Positions 43,999 to 52,721 of a stretch of 64,000 nt of DNA are shown one piece after another. The stretch is from Flavobacterium notoginsengisoli (GTDB taxonomy: Bacteria > Bacteroidota > Bacteroidia > Flavobacteriales > Flavobacteriaceae): assembly GCF_014207905.1 (NCBI RefSeq), contig NZ_JACHLB010000003.1, positions 372,001 to 436,000 on the forward strand, in the 5' to 3' direction. The notes below the pieces were generated by a model, which was not told where the DNA came from, did no database searches, and saw nothing but the letters and a program-made list of their open reading frames with translations. The translations under genes and the position numbers were made by a program. Numbering within the stretch: the first letter of the stretch is position 1; the number at the start of each line of letters is the position of its first letter.

Positions 43999-45483
43999 AT
44001 GATCAAAAAATTACTTTTTACAGTTTTAGCATTATTTCTGTTTTCGGCGATTTCAGCTCAAAGTCCGAAACGAGGTATTGCTTATGGAGGTCATTCTAAA
44101 GCAGACATGCTGGCTCTAAAACCTGGTCTTTCTTGGTGGTACAATTGGTCACCAGAACCAGAAACCGCTCTTAATGCAGATTATGAATCTTTGGGAGTTG
44201 AATTTGTTCCTATGGCATGGGGAAAAATCAACGATACAGATGTTCAGACATTCATTAATAAAATTAAGCCTGGAGCAAAATATTTACTTGCTTTTAATGA
44301 GCCTAATTTTAATGATGGCGCTAGATTAACACCACAAGAAGCCGTTAATGCTTGGGCAAATATTGAAAAAATAGCTGCTGCAAAAAATCTAGAAATTATT
44401 AGCGCATCACCAGCTTATAATGGCCCTAGCAATTATGGTGGAATTTCAGATCCGATAGTTTGGCATACACAGTTTTTCCAGTTATGTCCAAATTGCAAAG
44501 TCGATTATATTGCTTTTCATACTTATGATGCTACTGCAGGTTCTGTAATTGGTGTGACTAGTCTTCTTAAAAAATTCAATAAACCGCTTTGGATTACTGA
44601 ATTTGCCAATAGAGTTATTCAGAGTGCAGCAGATAAAACTGCCTTTATGAAAGATATTTTAACCAATTTTGAAAACGATCCTGATATCTTTCGTTATTCT
44701 TGGTTTTCTGGCAGAGTAAATCCGACTTGGACAGATATGTTAGAAGGGCAATTATTAAGTTCTACAAGTGGTGTTTTAAGACCAATTGGTACAGAATATA
44801 TTAATGTTCCTTACACAACAAAAAAAGTCACTGTTCCAGGGCGTGTTGTCGCCAATAAACATTATAGAAGAAAAGGAACTGGACTGCAAGCCACTACAGA
44901 TTCAAATACAGGACAAAATGTTTGTTACATTAACGAAGGTGATTGGAACGAATTCATGCTAAATGTTGTCGATGCCGGAACTTACAACTTAACTTTTAGA
45001 GTTGCATCTCCAGTTCTTGAAGGAAAATTTGATATTCTTGTAAACGATGTCGTGGTAAAAACTGACGAAGTATTTCCTGCAACTGGAGATTGGCAAACTT
45101 ATGCCAATAAAGTTGTAAATGGAGTTACATTACCAAAGGGCGAAGTTTATTTAAAGATTAAATTCAAATCCAATGATTTTAATTTTAATTACATTGATAT
45201 TGCTGCGGCTAATCTTGGAGTAAAAGATGATGTTTTAGAAAAAGACAGCTTCACAATTTATCCAAATCCGGTAAAAAATCAATCGATTCTACATATTAAA
45301 TCAACAGAAAATGAATCAGTTAAATTGAGAGTTATAGATATGAACGGAAAAACAGTTTATACCTCAGATTCTTATTTTACAAATCAAGATATAAAAATCG
45401 GTGACAGACTTCCAAAAGGTGTTTATATTGTAAATGCTGTTTACGGAAAAATTGAAAAATCGATGAAAATCATTAAAAATTAA
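43999..45483 (+). CDS. Secreted GH128 (Asl1-like) glucanase with CBM6-like module and type IX sorting domain
   Basis: A 494-residue protein. A signal peptide (to SAISAQ) precedes a GH128/Asl1-type TIM barrel (about 24-265). It has GLSWWYNW, the acid/base Glu101 in AFNEPNF and the nucleophile Glu201 in LWITEFANR. A CBM6-like beta-sandwich (about 272-405) contains VCYINEGDWNEFMLNV and FNFNYIDIA. The last 75 residues form a type A T9SS sorting domain (FTIYPNPVKNQS, DMNGKTVYTS, LPKGVYIV, KSMKIIKN), so it is exported by the type IX system and shed or surface-attached. GH128 enzymes cleave beta-1,3-glucans such as laminarin or fungal walls. It stands alone, not in a SusCD locus. Beta-1,3-glucan is inferred from the family. 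Confidence 0.87.
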   Translation: MIKKLLFTVLALFLFSAISAQSPKRGIAYGGHSKADMLALKPGLSWWYNWSPEPETALNADYESLGVEFVPMAWGKINDTDVQTFINKIKPGAKYLLAFNEPNFNDGARLTPQEAVNAWANIEKIAAAKNLEIISASPAYNGPSNYGGISDPIVWHTQFFQLCPNCKVDYIAFHTYDATAGSVIGVTSLLKKFNKPLWITEFANRVIQSAADKTAFMKDILTNFENDPDIFRYSWFSGRVNPTWTDMLEGQLLSSTSGVLRPIGTEYINVPYTTKKVTVPGRVVANKHYRRKGTGLQATTDSNTGQNVCYINEGDWNEFMLNVVDAGTYNLTFRVASPVLEGKFDILVNDVVVKTDEVFPATGDWQTYANKVVNGVTLPKGEVYLKIKFKSNDFNFNYIDIAAANLGVKDDVLEKDSFTIYPNPVKNQSILHIKSTENESVKLRVIDMNGKTVYTSDSYFTNQDIKIGDRLPKGVYIVNAVYGKIEKSMKIIKN

Positions 45484-45501
45484 AATTTCAACAACCCTAT
45501 T

Positions 45502-45682
45502 TTGTTCCATTAGAACAATTCGTCGGTAGAAAAAAAATACATTATCATATTTTTACGTTCCGTAGGAACGTCTGATTTTGCAATTATTAATTTAAACAAT
45601 CTAACCCATCAAACGTTCCTACGGAACGTCTAAATCTTGGAAATATCATTATTTTCTACCGACCAAACATTCCTACGGAATG
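45502..45682. repeat. Cluster of REP-like palindromes (TTCCTACGGAA family)
   Basis: Three related palindromes lie here: ACGTTCCGTAGGAACGT (45555-45571), its exact complement (45613-45629), and CATTCCTACGGAATG (45668-45682). A decayed relative, TTGTTC-catta-GAACAA, lies at 45502-45518. An outer inverted pair TCGGTAGAAAA (45523 onward) / TTTTCTACCGA (45652-45662) brackets the first two, making the cluster one large composite inverted repeat. It lies in the 276-bp gap between the convergent glucanase and glmM genes. Confidence 0.82.
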
Positions 45683-45707
45683 ATAACTAGGTGTGTAAAA
45701 AAAAACG

Positions 45708-45740
45708 AAAAGCCTCTTTTTGTTTAAAAAGAGGCTTTTT
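45708..45740. terminator. Bidirectional intrinsic terminator near the glmM 3' end
   Basis: A 14-bp stem, AAAAGCCTCTTTTT / AAAAAGAGGCTTTT, with a GTTT loop and T-runs on both strands. It lies about 20 bp after the glmM stop on the minus strand. Confidence 0.88.
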
Positions 45741-45759
45741 TATACTAAAAACAGAAATC

Positions 45760-47148
45760 TTAGATTCCTGCAATTACTTTAATTTCATCAATAATTCGAA
45801 GCGCTAATTTATCTGCAGCGTCTTGTGAAGGAGCTTCAGTATAGATACGAATAATTGGTTCTGTATTAGATTTTCTTAAATGAACCCATTCTGTCGCAAA
45901 ATCGATTTTGACACCATCGATTGTAGAAATGTCTTCATTTTTATATTTCTCTGTCATTTGAGTTAAAATTGCATCAACATCAATTTGTGGCGTCAATTCA
46001 ATTTTGTTTTTACTCATGTAATATTCTGGATAAGAAGCTCTCAACGCAGAAACAGACATTTTTTTATTTGCTAAATGTGTTAAGAACAAAGCAACTCCAA
46101 CAAGACTGTCGCGTCCATAATGCAATTCTGGATAAATAATTCCACCGTTACCTTCACCACCGATAACTGCATTATTCTTTTTCATTAATTCTACAACGTT
46201 CACCTCTCCTACTGCGCTAGCTTCGTAACTTCCGCCATGAGCTTTGGTAACATCTCTTAATGCACGAGACGAAGACATATTAGAAACTGTATTTCCAGGT
46301 GTTTTACTCAAAACATAATCTGCAACAGCAACTAATGTATATTCTTCTCCAAACATTTCGCCATCTTCGCTAATAAAAGCCAAACGGTCAACATCTGGAT
46401 CTACTACAATTCCTAAATGCGCTTTCTCTTTTACAACCAACTCAGAAATATCAGTTAAATGTTCTTTTAATGGCTCAGGATTGTGAGGGAAATGTCCGTT
46501 TGGTTCGCAGTATAATTTTACCACTTCAACTCCCATTATTTCAAGCAATTTTGGAATAATAACTCCTCCAGAAGAATTTACTCCATCAACAACCACTTTA
46601 AATTTAGCATCTTTTACAGCTTGAACATCAACCAATGGAAGACATAAAACTTCATCAATATGAATATCCATATAAGCATCGTTCGCTGTAACTGTTCCTA
46701 AACTGTCTACATCCGAAAAATCAAAAGCTTCTGCTTCTGCAATCTCAAGAATTTTAGCTCCATCTGCGCCACTCAAGAATTCACCTTTTGCGTTCAGTAA
46801 TTTTAAAGCATTCCATTGTTTTGGATTATGAGATGCTGTTAAAATAATTCCTCCATCAGCTTGTTCCAAAGGCACAGCAACTTCTACAGTTGGAGTTGTA
46901 GAAAGTCCAAGATCGATAACATCGATTCCTAAGCCAACTAAAGTATTTACTACTAAGTTATGAATCATTGGGCCAGAAATTCTAGCATCACGACCAATTA
47001 CAACTTTCAATTTATCTTTATTCGCATTATTTTTTAAGAAAGTTCCGTACGCCGATGCAAATTTCACTGCATCAACAGGAGTTAGATTGTCTCCTACTTT
47101 TCCTCCGATTGTTCCGCGGATTCCAGAAATAGATTTTATTAAAGTCAT
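45760..47148 (-). CDS. glmM: Phosphoglucosamine mutase
   Basis: A 462-residue alpha-D-phosphohexomutase. It has the N-terminal ISGIRGTIGG, the phospho-serine loop LTASHNPKQWNALK, the metal loop DPDVDRLAF, the sugar-binding GGEGNGGIIYP and the C-terminal phosphate-binding RKSNTEPIIRIY. In Bacteroidota, proteins of this length and motif set convert glucosamine-6-phosphate to glucosamine-1-phosphate for peptidoglycan and LPS precursor synthesis. A phosphomannomutase/phosphoglucomutase activity cannot be excluded from sequence. It is a single gene that starts divergently from acpH. The shared upstream region is flanked by inverted octamer repeats. Confidence 0.88.
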   Translation of the reverse strand: MTLIKSISGIRGTIGGKVGDNLTPVDAVKFASAYGTFLKNNANKDKLKVVIGRDARISGPMIHNLVVNTLVGLGIDVIDLGLSTTPTVEVAVPLEQADGGIILTASHNPKQWNALKLLNAKGEFLSGADGAKILEIAEAEAFDFSDVDSLGTVTANDAYMDIHIDEVLCLPLVDVQAVKDAKFKVVVDGVNSSGGVIIPKLLEIMGVEVVKLYCEPNGHFPHNPEPLKEHLTDISELVVKEKAHLGIVVDPDVDRLAFISEDGEMFGEEYTLVAVADYVLSKTPGNTVSNMSSSRALRDVTKAHGGSYEASAVGEVNVVELMKKNNAVIGGEGNGGIIYPELHYGRDSLVGVALFLTHLANKKMSVSALRASYPEYYMSKNKIELTPQIDVDAILTQMTEKYKNEDISTIDGVKIDFATEWVHLRKSNTEPIIRIYTEAPSQDAADKLALRIIDEIKVIAGI

Positions 47149-47188
47149 TTTTGTGAGTTAGGGTTATTTTTTTTACAAATATAAAAAA

Positions 47189-47230
47189 GTTACTGAGTTA
47201 CTAAGGTGCTAAGTTTCTAAGATTTTAAAT
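47189..47230. repeat. Degenerate octamer tandem repeat (TTNCTAAG), forward array
   Basis: Units TTACTGAG, TTACTAAG, GTGCTAAG and TTTCTAAG follow one another in the glmM/acpH divergent region. The mirror-image array lies at 47311-47350. Confidence 0.65.
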
Positions 47231-47310
47231 TTAACTTATAAGAAACTACTTTCAATGAGTTGTTTTTATAACAAAATGATTTCAAAAAGTTTTTATACAT
47301 TTACTAAAAT

Positions 47311-47350
47311 AACTCAGAATCTTAGAAATTTAGATTCTTAGAAACTTTAG
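47311..47350. repeat. Degenerate octamer tandem repeat, inverted array
   Basis: Read on the minus strand the units are TTTCTAAG, AATCTAAA, TTTCTAAG and ATTCTGAG. They are the inverse complement of the array at 47189-47230 and end 5 bp before the acpH start. Confidence 0.65.
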
Positions 47351-47355
47351 AAAAA

Positions 47356-47940
47356 ATGAATTTCTTAGCTCATATATACCTTTCTGGAGAAAATGATTTA
47401 ATCAAAATCGGGAATTTTATGGCAGATGGAATTCGCGGAAAACAATTTGAACATTTTCCCATCGACGTGCAAAAAGGAATTTTACTGCACCGATTTATTG
47501 ACACTTACACCGATTCTCACGATATTTTTAGAAAAAGCACCAAACGTCTTCATGATAGATATCATCATTATGCAGGTGTTATTGTTGATATTGTTTACGA
47601 TCATTTTCTAGCAAAAAACTGGAGCAATTATTCTGATGAAAAGCTAGAAATCTTCATAAACCGATTTTATCATTCTTTACATGATAATTATGATATCCTA
47701 ACAGAAAAAACACAAGGATTGATGCCTTATATGATTGAAAGAAATTGGCTTTTGAGTTATCGCACTGTTGACGGAATTCATCAAATCTTGACTCAAATGG
47801 ATCGAAGGTCTAAAAATATTTCTCAAATGCAGTACGCTGTAGAAGAATTAAGAGAGTTTTATGATGATTTTGAAGAGGAATTCACAACATTTTTTGAAGA
47901 AATGAAAAAACACGCTAAAGTGAAATTGCTTTCTCTATAA
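47356..47940 (+). CDS. acpH: Acyl carrier protein phosphodiesterase
   Basis: A 194-residue protein of the AcpH/DUF479 family with [11 protein letters not shown] at the N-terminus and [21 protein letters not shown] is the HD-like metal-binding stretch, and [14 protein letters not shown] completes the pattern. AcpH removes the phosphopantetheine prosthetic group from acyl carrier protein. Length equals that of the E. coli enzyme. It starts divergently from glmM, with an octamer repeat array directly upstream. The ggt gene begins 32 bp downstream on the same strand with no terminator between, so the two may be co-transcribed. Confidence 0.88.
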   Translation: MNFLAHIYLSGENDLIKIGNFMADGIRGKQFEHFPIDVQKGILLHRFIDTYTDSHDIFRKSTKRLHDRYHHYAGVIVDIVYDHFLAKNWSNYSDEKLEIFINRFYHSLHDNYDILTEKTQGLMPYMIERNWLLSYRTVDGIHQILTQMDRRSKNISQMQYAVEELREFYDDFEEEFTTFFEEMKKHAKVKLLSL

Positions 47941-47972
47941 TCGCTTTTTTACCTGTTAAACCATTATTGTTT

Positions 47973-49661
47973 ATGAAAAAAATTACGCTTTTAGTAGCAC
48001 TTTTATATCTTACTCAAAACAACGCACAGCAAAAAACTGCAACACCAACAGGAATAGTTGTTACAAAAGCAATGGTAGTTTCTGCTCGCGAAGAAGCCTC
48101 AAAAATTGGAGCCGATATCATGAAAAAAGGTGGAAATGCTTTTGACGCCATGGTCGGAACAGAATTGGCTTTGGCCGTTGCTTTCCCTTTTGCAGGAAAT
48201 ATTGGCGGCGGCGGATTTATGGTGTACAGAAAAGCAAACGGCGAAGTAGGATCTTTAGATTATAGAGAAAAAGCTCCTCTGGCCGCTACAAAAGATATGT
48301 TTTTGGACAGCGAAGGAAATGTAATAAAAGGAAAAAGTACCGAAACCGCACTTGCAATCGGCGTTCCTGGAACTATTGCTGGCGTTTTTGCCGTTCATAA
48401 AAAGTACGGAACAATGCCAATTGCTAAAATTCTTGAACCTGTAATTGCTTTGGCTGAAAGAGGTGTTGTGGTTACGAAAAAACAAGAAAAAAGCTTAAAC
48501 GATTATCATGATAAAATTGTAAAAGTTAATGGCGAAAATTCTCCCGCATCTAAAATATTCAAAGAAAACGATACTATAAAATATACTGCTCTAGCTAAAA
48601 CTTTAAGAAGAATTCAAAAAAAGGGACGAAATGAATTTTACAAAGGTGAAACTGCTAAAATTTTAGTTAATTATCTTAAATCGAAAGGCGGAATTATTAC
48701 GATGAATGATCTAGCTAAATATGAAGCAAAATGGAGAAAACCACTTCAATTTACTTATAAAGATTTAAAAATCACTTCTATGTCGCCTCCAAGTAGCGGT
48801 GGAATCTGTTTAGCTCAAATTCTAAAAATGCTGGAGCCATACGATTTAGCCAAAATGGGACATAATTCAGACGAAGCCATTCAAGTTATTGTCGAAGCAG
48901 AAAGAAGAGCCTATGCCGATAGAAGTTATTTCTTAGGCGATCCTGATTTTGTAAAAATTCCGTTGAAAGAACTACTGGATGAAAACTATTTACGTGGTCG
49001 AATGGCAAGTTTTAATCCAGAAAAAGCAACTTTATCATCTGAAATTAAAGAAGGACAAGTCAATTACGCAGAAAGTACAGAAACGACACATTATTCTATT
49101 GTCGATCAATATGGAAATGCTATTGCAGCAACCACAACTTTAAATGATGGTTACGGTTCTAAATACTATTGCGACGAATTGGGTTTCTTTTTAAATAACG
49201 AAATGGACGATTTTAGCGCCAAACCCGGTTCTCCAAATATGTTCGGCTTAGTCGGAAATGAAGCCAACAGCATTGCACCGCAAAAACGAATGTTAAGTTC
49301 TATGACGCCTACAATTGTAGAGAAAGACGGAAAACTTTTTATGGTGGTTGGAACTCCGGGCGGTTCAACTATTATAACTTCTGTTTTACAAACGATTTTA
49401 AATGTTTACGAATATAATTTAAGCATGCAGGAAGCTGTAAATGCACCACGCTTTCATCATCAATGGTTGCCAGATTTAATTACTTTCGAACCCAATACTT
49501 TCGAGACTAAAACCATTAATAAACTTAAAGCTAAAAGTTATCTAATTAATGAAAAACCAACTCCAATTATCGGAAAAGTAGATGCTATTTTGGTTTTACC
49601 TGAAGGAAAATTAGAAGGTGGCGCCGATTTTAGAGGTGACGATACTGCCGTAGGTTTTTAA
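47973..49661 (+). CDS. ggt: Gamma-glutamyltransferase
   Basis: A 562-residue protein started at the ATG at 47973; a TTG at 47967 also opens the frame. A signal peptide (to about NNAQQ) precedes the GGT precursor. [16 protein letters not shown] and [11 protein letters not shown] lie in the large subunit. The autocleavage and nucleophile threonine is in [12 protein letters not shown], with [10 protein letters not shown] following. The gamma-glutamyl-binding segments [10 protein letters not shown] and [12 protein letters not shown] are also present. It hydrolyses or transfers gamma-glutamyl groups of glutathione in the periplasm. Length fits the family. It is 32 bp after acpH and probably shares its transcript. 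Confidence 0.94.
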   Translation: MKKITLLVALLYLTQNNAQQKTATPTGIVVTKAMVVSAREEASKIGADIMKKGGNAFDAMVGTELALAVAFPFAGNIGGGGFMVYRKANGEVGSLDYREKAPLAATKDMFLDSEGNVIKGKSTETALAIGVPGTIAGVFAVHKKYGTMPIAKILEPVIALAERGVVVTKKQEKSLNDYHDKIVKVNGENSPASKIFKENDTIKYTALAKTLRRIQKKGRNEFYKGETAKILVNYLKSKGGIITMNDLAKYEAKWRKPLQFTYKDLKITSMSPPSSGGICLAQILKMLEPYDLAKMGHNSDEAIQVIVEAERRAYADRSYFLGDPDFVKIPLKELLDENYLRGRMASFNPEKATLSSEIKEGQVNYAESTETTHYSIVDQYGNAIAATTTLNDGYGSKYYCDELGFFLNNEMDDFSAKPGSPNMFGLVGNEANSIAPQKRMLSSMTPTIVEKDGKLFMVVGTPGGSTIITSVLQTILNVYEYNLSMQEAVNAPRFHHQWLPDLITFEPNTFETKTINKLKAKSYLINEKPTPIIGKVDAILVLPEGKLEGGADFRGDDTAVGF

Positions 49662-49701
49662 ATCCGTAGCGGTTTTTATTTTTTTATATAAGATTATAAC
49701 T

Positions 49702-49709
49702 TAATTTTG
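49702..49709 (+). promoter_or_regulatory. Candidate -7 promoter element of the CLC gene
   Basis: TAATTTTG matches TAnnTTTG and lies 24 bp before the ATG at 49734. Confidence 0.45.
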
Positions 49710-49733
49710 TAAGACCTATAATTTTACAAACGA

Positions 49734-51518
49734 ATGCTAAAAAAATATTTCAGAAGACTAGAAAGTATAATTGCTTTGGCGCAATCTTTAATGACTCCAA
49801 AACAGTTTCTATTTTTATCAAGCGTTTTAATTGGAATATCGTGTTCGTTTGCCGTAATTATTCTTAAAACGTTTGCCCACAGCGTTTTTTCTTTTGCTAC
49901 ATATATAAATGGAATTCTAAAATTGAGTTTCATTAACAGTATTCTTCCCATTATTGGTATTTTATTGACCGTTTTTGTAGTCAAAAAAGTCCTTAACGGA
50001 AGTATTCAAAAAGGAACTTCACAGATACTTTATGCAGTAGCAAAAAAGGCTAGTATTATTCCGCGAAAGCAAATGTATGCGCAGATTGTTACGAGTTCGT
50101 TAACTGTTGGTTTGGGGGGTTCTGCAGGTTTAGAAAGTCCGATTGTAATTACTGGAGCTGCATTTGGTTCCAATTATGCGCAAAATTATAAGTTGCAATA
50201 TAAAGATAGAACTTTACTGATTGGCTGTGGTGTTGCTGCCGGAATTGCTGCTGCTTTTAACGCACCAATTGCAGGAGTTCTTTTTGCTATTGAAGTTTTA
50301 TTGGTTGATGTAAGTATTTCTGCCTTTACACCAATTATGATTTCTGGAGCAACTGGCGCATTAGTTTCAGCAATTGTACTTGATGAAAGCATTCTTTTGA
50401 GCTTTAAAAAACAAGAAACTTTCGATTATCATAATATTCCTTTTTACGTAATTTTAGGTATTCTTACTGGACTTACAGCGATTTATTATTCTAGAAATTT
50501 CCAGAGAGTCGAACATTATTTTTCAAAACAGCAAATCAATCCTTATCGAAAAGCATTAATTGGATCTTCACTATTAGCTTTACTTATTTTCGTTTTTCCT
50601 ACTTTGTTTGGTGAAGGATACGAAAGCATTAGAACTTTGTCTGAAGCCGATCCTGGAAAATTATTAGACAATACTCTTTTTGCAGATTTTAGAAATAATC
50701 AGTGGGTTTTACTGCTATTTGTTGGTGCAACCATGATGGTTAAAGTATTTGCATCAGGACTAACACTTGGAAGCGGTGGAAATGGAGGAAACTTTGCTCC
50801 TTCTCTATTCTTAGGTTCTTATTTAGGTTATTTCTTTTCTAAATTTATAACACTAATCGGTTTATCAAAATTGCCTATAACCAATTTTACAATGGTCGGA
50901 ATGGCGGGAATTTTGAGCGGTTTGTTTCATGCCCCATTAACTGCAATATTCTTAATTGCAGAAATTACAGGAGGTTACGGATTAATGATTCCGCTTATGA
51001 TTGTTTCTTCTATTAGTTTTGCGATTTCAAAACGTTACGAAAAATATTCGCTTGACGTAAAAGGACTAGCTAAAAAGGGACACGCCTTTACAAGTAATAA
51101 AGATTCTAATATTTTATCGACTTTAGATATTGACAGTATTATTCAATGCGATTATTTAACGGTTCATCCTGAAGAAAATCTGAGCAAACTAGTAGATTTA
51201 ATTTCTCATTCTAATCAAGTTGTTTTTGCAGTTGTTAATAATGATAAAGATTTAGTTGGCGTTGTTCACTTTAATGATATTCGCGAAATTATTTTCAACT
51301 CTTATCGTGTAAAGTACACTAATATTAAAGATGTAATGAAAGCACCAACGACAACAATTTCTTCACTCGATAGTATGGAAATTGTGATGAAGAAATTCGA
51401 AATGTCTAAATCTGCTTTTCTTCCTGTTTTAAGAGATGGCAAATATCATGGCTTTATTTCTAAATCAATTGCGCTTGAAGCTTATAGAACAAAACTTCGT
51501 TCTATGACTATTGAATAA
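49734..51518 (+). CDS. CLC-family chloride channel/transporter with CBS pair
   Basis: A 594-residue inner-membrane protein. CLC selectivity segments are seen: GLGGSAGLESPIVITGAAFGS, which includes the glutamate at the GxEGP-type gate position, and GGNGGNFAPSLFLGSYLG, the GxFxP segment. GVAAGIAAAFNAPIAGVLFA and GMAGILSGLFHAPLTAIFL are typical helices. Residues about 450-590 form two CBS domains (YLTVHPEENLSKLVDLI and SLDSMEIVMKKFEMSKSAFLPVL). CBS pairs usually bind adenine nucleotides and gate the channel. Presence of the gating glutamate favours a Cl-/H+ exchanger. It is a single-gene unit; the next gene follows after 103 bp with its own -7 motif. Confidence 0.9.
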   Translation: MLKKYFRRLESIIALAQSLMTPKQFLFLSSVLIGISCSFAVIILKTFAHSVFSFATYINGILKLSFINSILPIIGILLTVFVVKKVLNGSIQKGTSQILYAVAKKASIIPRKQMYAQIVTSSLTVGLGGSAGLESPIVITGAAFGSNYAQNYKLQYKDRTLLIGCGVAAGIAAAFNAPIAGVLFAIEVLLVDVSISAFTPIMISGATGALVSAIVLDESILLSFKKQETFDYHNIPFYVILGILTGLTAIYYSRNFQRVEHYFSKQQINPYRKALIGSSLLALLIFVFPTLFGEGYESIRTLSEADPGKLLDNTLFADFRNNQWVLLLFVGATMMVKVFASGLTLGSGGNGGNFAPSLFLGSYLGYFFSKFITLIGLSKLPITNFTMVGMAGILSGLFHAPLTAIFLIAEITGGYGLMIPLMIVSSISFAISKRYEKYSLDVKGLAKKGHAFTSNKDSNILSTLDIDSIIQCDYLTVHPEENLSKLVDLISHSNQVVFAVVNNDKDLVGVVHFNDIREIIFNSYRVKYTNIKDVMKAPTTTISSLDSMEIVMKKFEMSKSAFLPVLRDGKYHGFISKSIALEAYRTKLRSMTIE

Positions 51519-51565
51519 TTTTTTCGCCCTTGTGTGATTAATAGATATATTCATACAAAAAACAT

Positions 51566-51573
51566 TATATTTG
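51566..51573 (+). promoter_or_regulatory. Candidate -7 promoter element of the TPR gene
   Basis: TATATTTG matches TAnnTTTG and lies 48 bp before the ATG at 51622. Confidence 0.45.
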
Positions 51574-51621
51574 GTTTACTATTATCATCCCAAAAACGAT
51601 AACCCAAAAACCAATTTATAG

Positions 51622-52590
51622 ATGAAAAACTATTTAATCCTTGTTCTTCTAATTGCCGGATTTCAAAGTGCTAAATCGCAAGAAACAGCAAAAATAGACA
51701 GCGAAAATCTACTAAAAGAAATTGCAGACGGCGCTTGCAAATGCATAGATTCGATACCAACTTTAGACAGAGTACGAGATTCTATCACAGCGGACATCCA
51801 TTCTTGTATTAGCGATAAAGTCGGTGCTTTTCAAATTGGTGATAAATTAGCCAATCTTGATATGTCTAAAGCAACCACAGATGCTCAAGGAAAGAAGAAT
51901 ATCGATGTTACTATGAGTTTTGATCCGAATTCTAAAGATTTCAAAGAATCATATTATAAAATAGAACGCTATTTAATGGCCAATTGTGAGACTTTAAAAA
52001 GAAAAATTGCCACAAATGACAAAGTGAATAAAAACTCTATTTCACAAAATGAAAAAGCGTTAGAAAACTATCAGTTAGGAATTGACGAATCGGAAAAACA
52101 AAACTATAAAGGCGCTATTGAATATTATAAAAAAGCTGTAAAAATTGATCCTAATTTTGCTTTTGCTTATGACAATATGGGAATCTGCTACAGAAGATTA
52201 GAAAAATACGACGAAGCAATTGAAGCTTACGAAAAATCACTAAAAATAGATCCAAACGGATTAATGCCATTGCAAAACATTGCTGTCGTTTACTCTTATA
52301 AAAAAGAATATAACAAAGCGGTAAAAACATACGAAAAACTAGCAGAAATTGAACCGAATAATCCTGAAGTTTTTTACGGAATTGGACAAATGTACGCGCT
52401 TCATTTAAACGATCAAGAAAAAGGTTTAGACAATATGTGCAAGGCTTACAACATCTATATTGCACAAAAATCGCCTTATAGAACAGATGCTGAAAAGATA
52501 ATTCGAATGATTTATTCTCAAATGAAAAAAGACGGTAAAGAAGCTGCTTTCGACAAAATATTAGCCGATAATAATATCAGTACAAAATAG
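51622..52590 (+). CDS. Secreted tetratricopeptide-repeat protein
   Basis: A 322-residue protein with a signal peptide (to about SAKSQ). Residues about 30-150 form an unassigned domain with paired cysteines (GACKCIDSIP, DIHSCISDK, MANCETLKRK) that could make disulfides in the periplasm. Residues about 152-255 are three clear TPRs, e.g. GAIEYYKKAVKIDPNFAFAY, DEAIEAYEKSLKIDPN and NKAVKTYEKLAEIEPN. A helical tail with a degenerate fourth repeat follows. TPRs mediate protein contacts. It has its own promoter motif and terminator and no functionally telling neighbour, so no pathway is proposed. Confidence 0.8.
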   Translation: MKNYLILVLLIAGFQSAKSQETAKIDSENLLKEIADGACKCIDSIPTLDRVRDSITADIHSCISDKVGAFQIGDKLANLDMSKATTDAQGKKNIDVTMSFDPNSKDFKESYYKIERYLMANCETLKRKIATNDKVNKNSISQNEKALENYQLGIDESEKQNYKGAIEYYKKAVKIDPNFAFAYDNMGICYRRLEKYDEAIEAYEKSLKIDPNGLMPLQNIAVVYSYKKEYNKAVKTYEKLAEIEPNNPEVFYGIGQMYALHLNDQEKGLDNMCKAYNIYIAQKSPYRTDAEKIIRMIYSQMKKDGKEAAFDKILADNNISTK

Positions 52591-52610
52591 ATTTCAAAAC
52601 TAAAAATTAA

Positions 52611-52639
52611 AAAAACGCCGATTCTCATCGGCGTTTTTT
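52611..52639 (+). terminator. Rho-independent terminator of the TPR gene
   Basis: A 12-bp stem, AAAAACGCCGAT / ATCGGCGTTTTT, with a TCTC loop, 20 bp after the stop. Confidence 0.92.
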
Positions 52640-52697
52640 GTTACTATTTGTAACATAAACTTTTGCTATCGAGCACTAAAAGAACAAATCAAAGTGG

Positions 52698-52705
52698 TAA
52701 CTTTG
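52698..52705 (+). promoter_or_regulatory. Candidate -7 promoter element of uvrA
   Basis: TAACTTTG matches TAnnTTTG. Transcription would begin near 52711-52713, which supports the ATG at 52722 over the TTG at 52710 as the uvrA start. Confidence 0.5.
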
Positions 52706-52721
52706 CGTTTTGCTCAAAATT

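Noticed and set aside
43806..44099. 97-residue plus-strand frame between the acyltransferase and GH128 genes
   Set aside because: It begins inside the terminator hairpin at 43811-43848 and overlaps the GH128 signal peptide in another frame. The protein has no recognisable features.
52710..52721. TTG start for uvrA at 52710
   Set aside because: The TAACTTTG -7 motif at 52698-52705 would put transcription start at about the TTG. The ATG at 52722 begins the conserved sequence.
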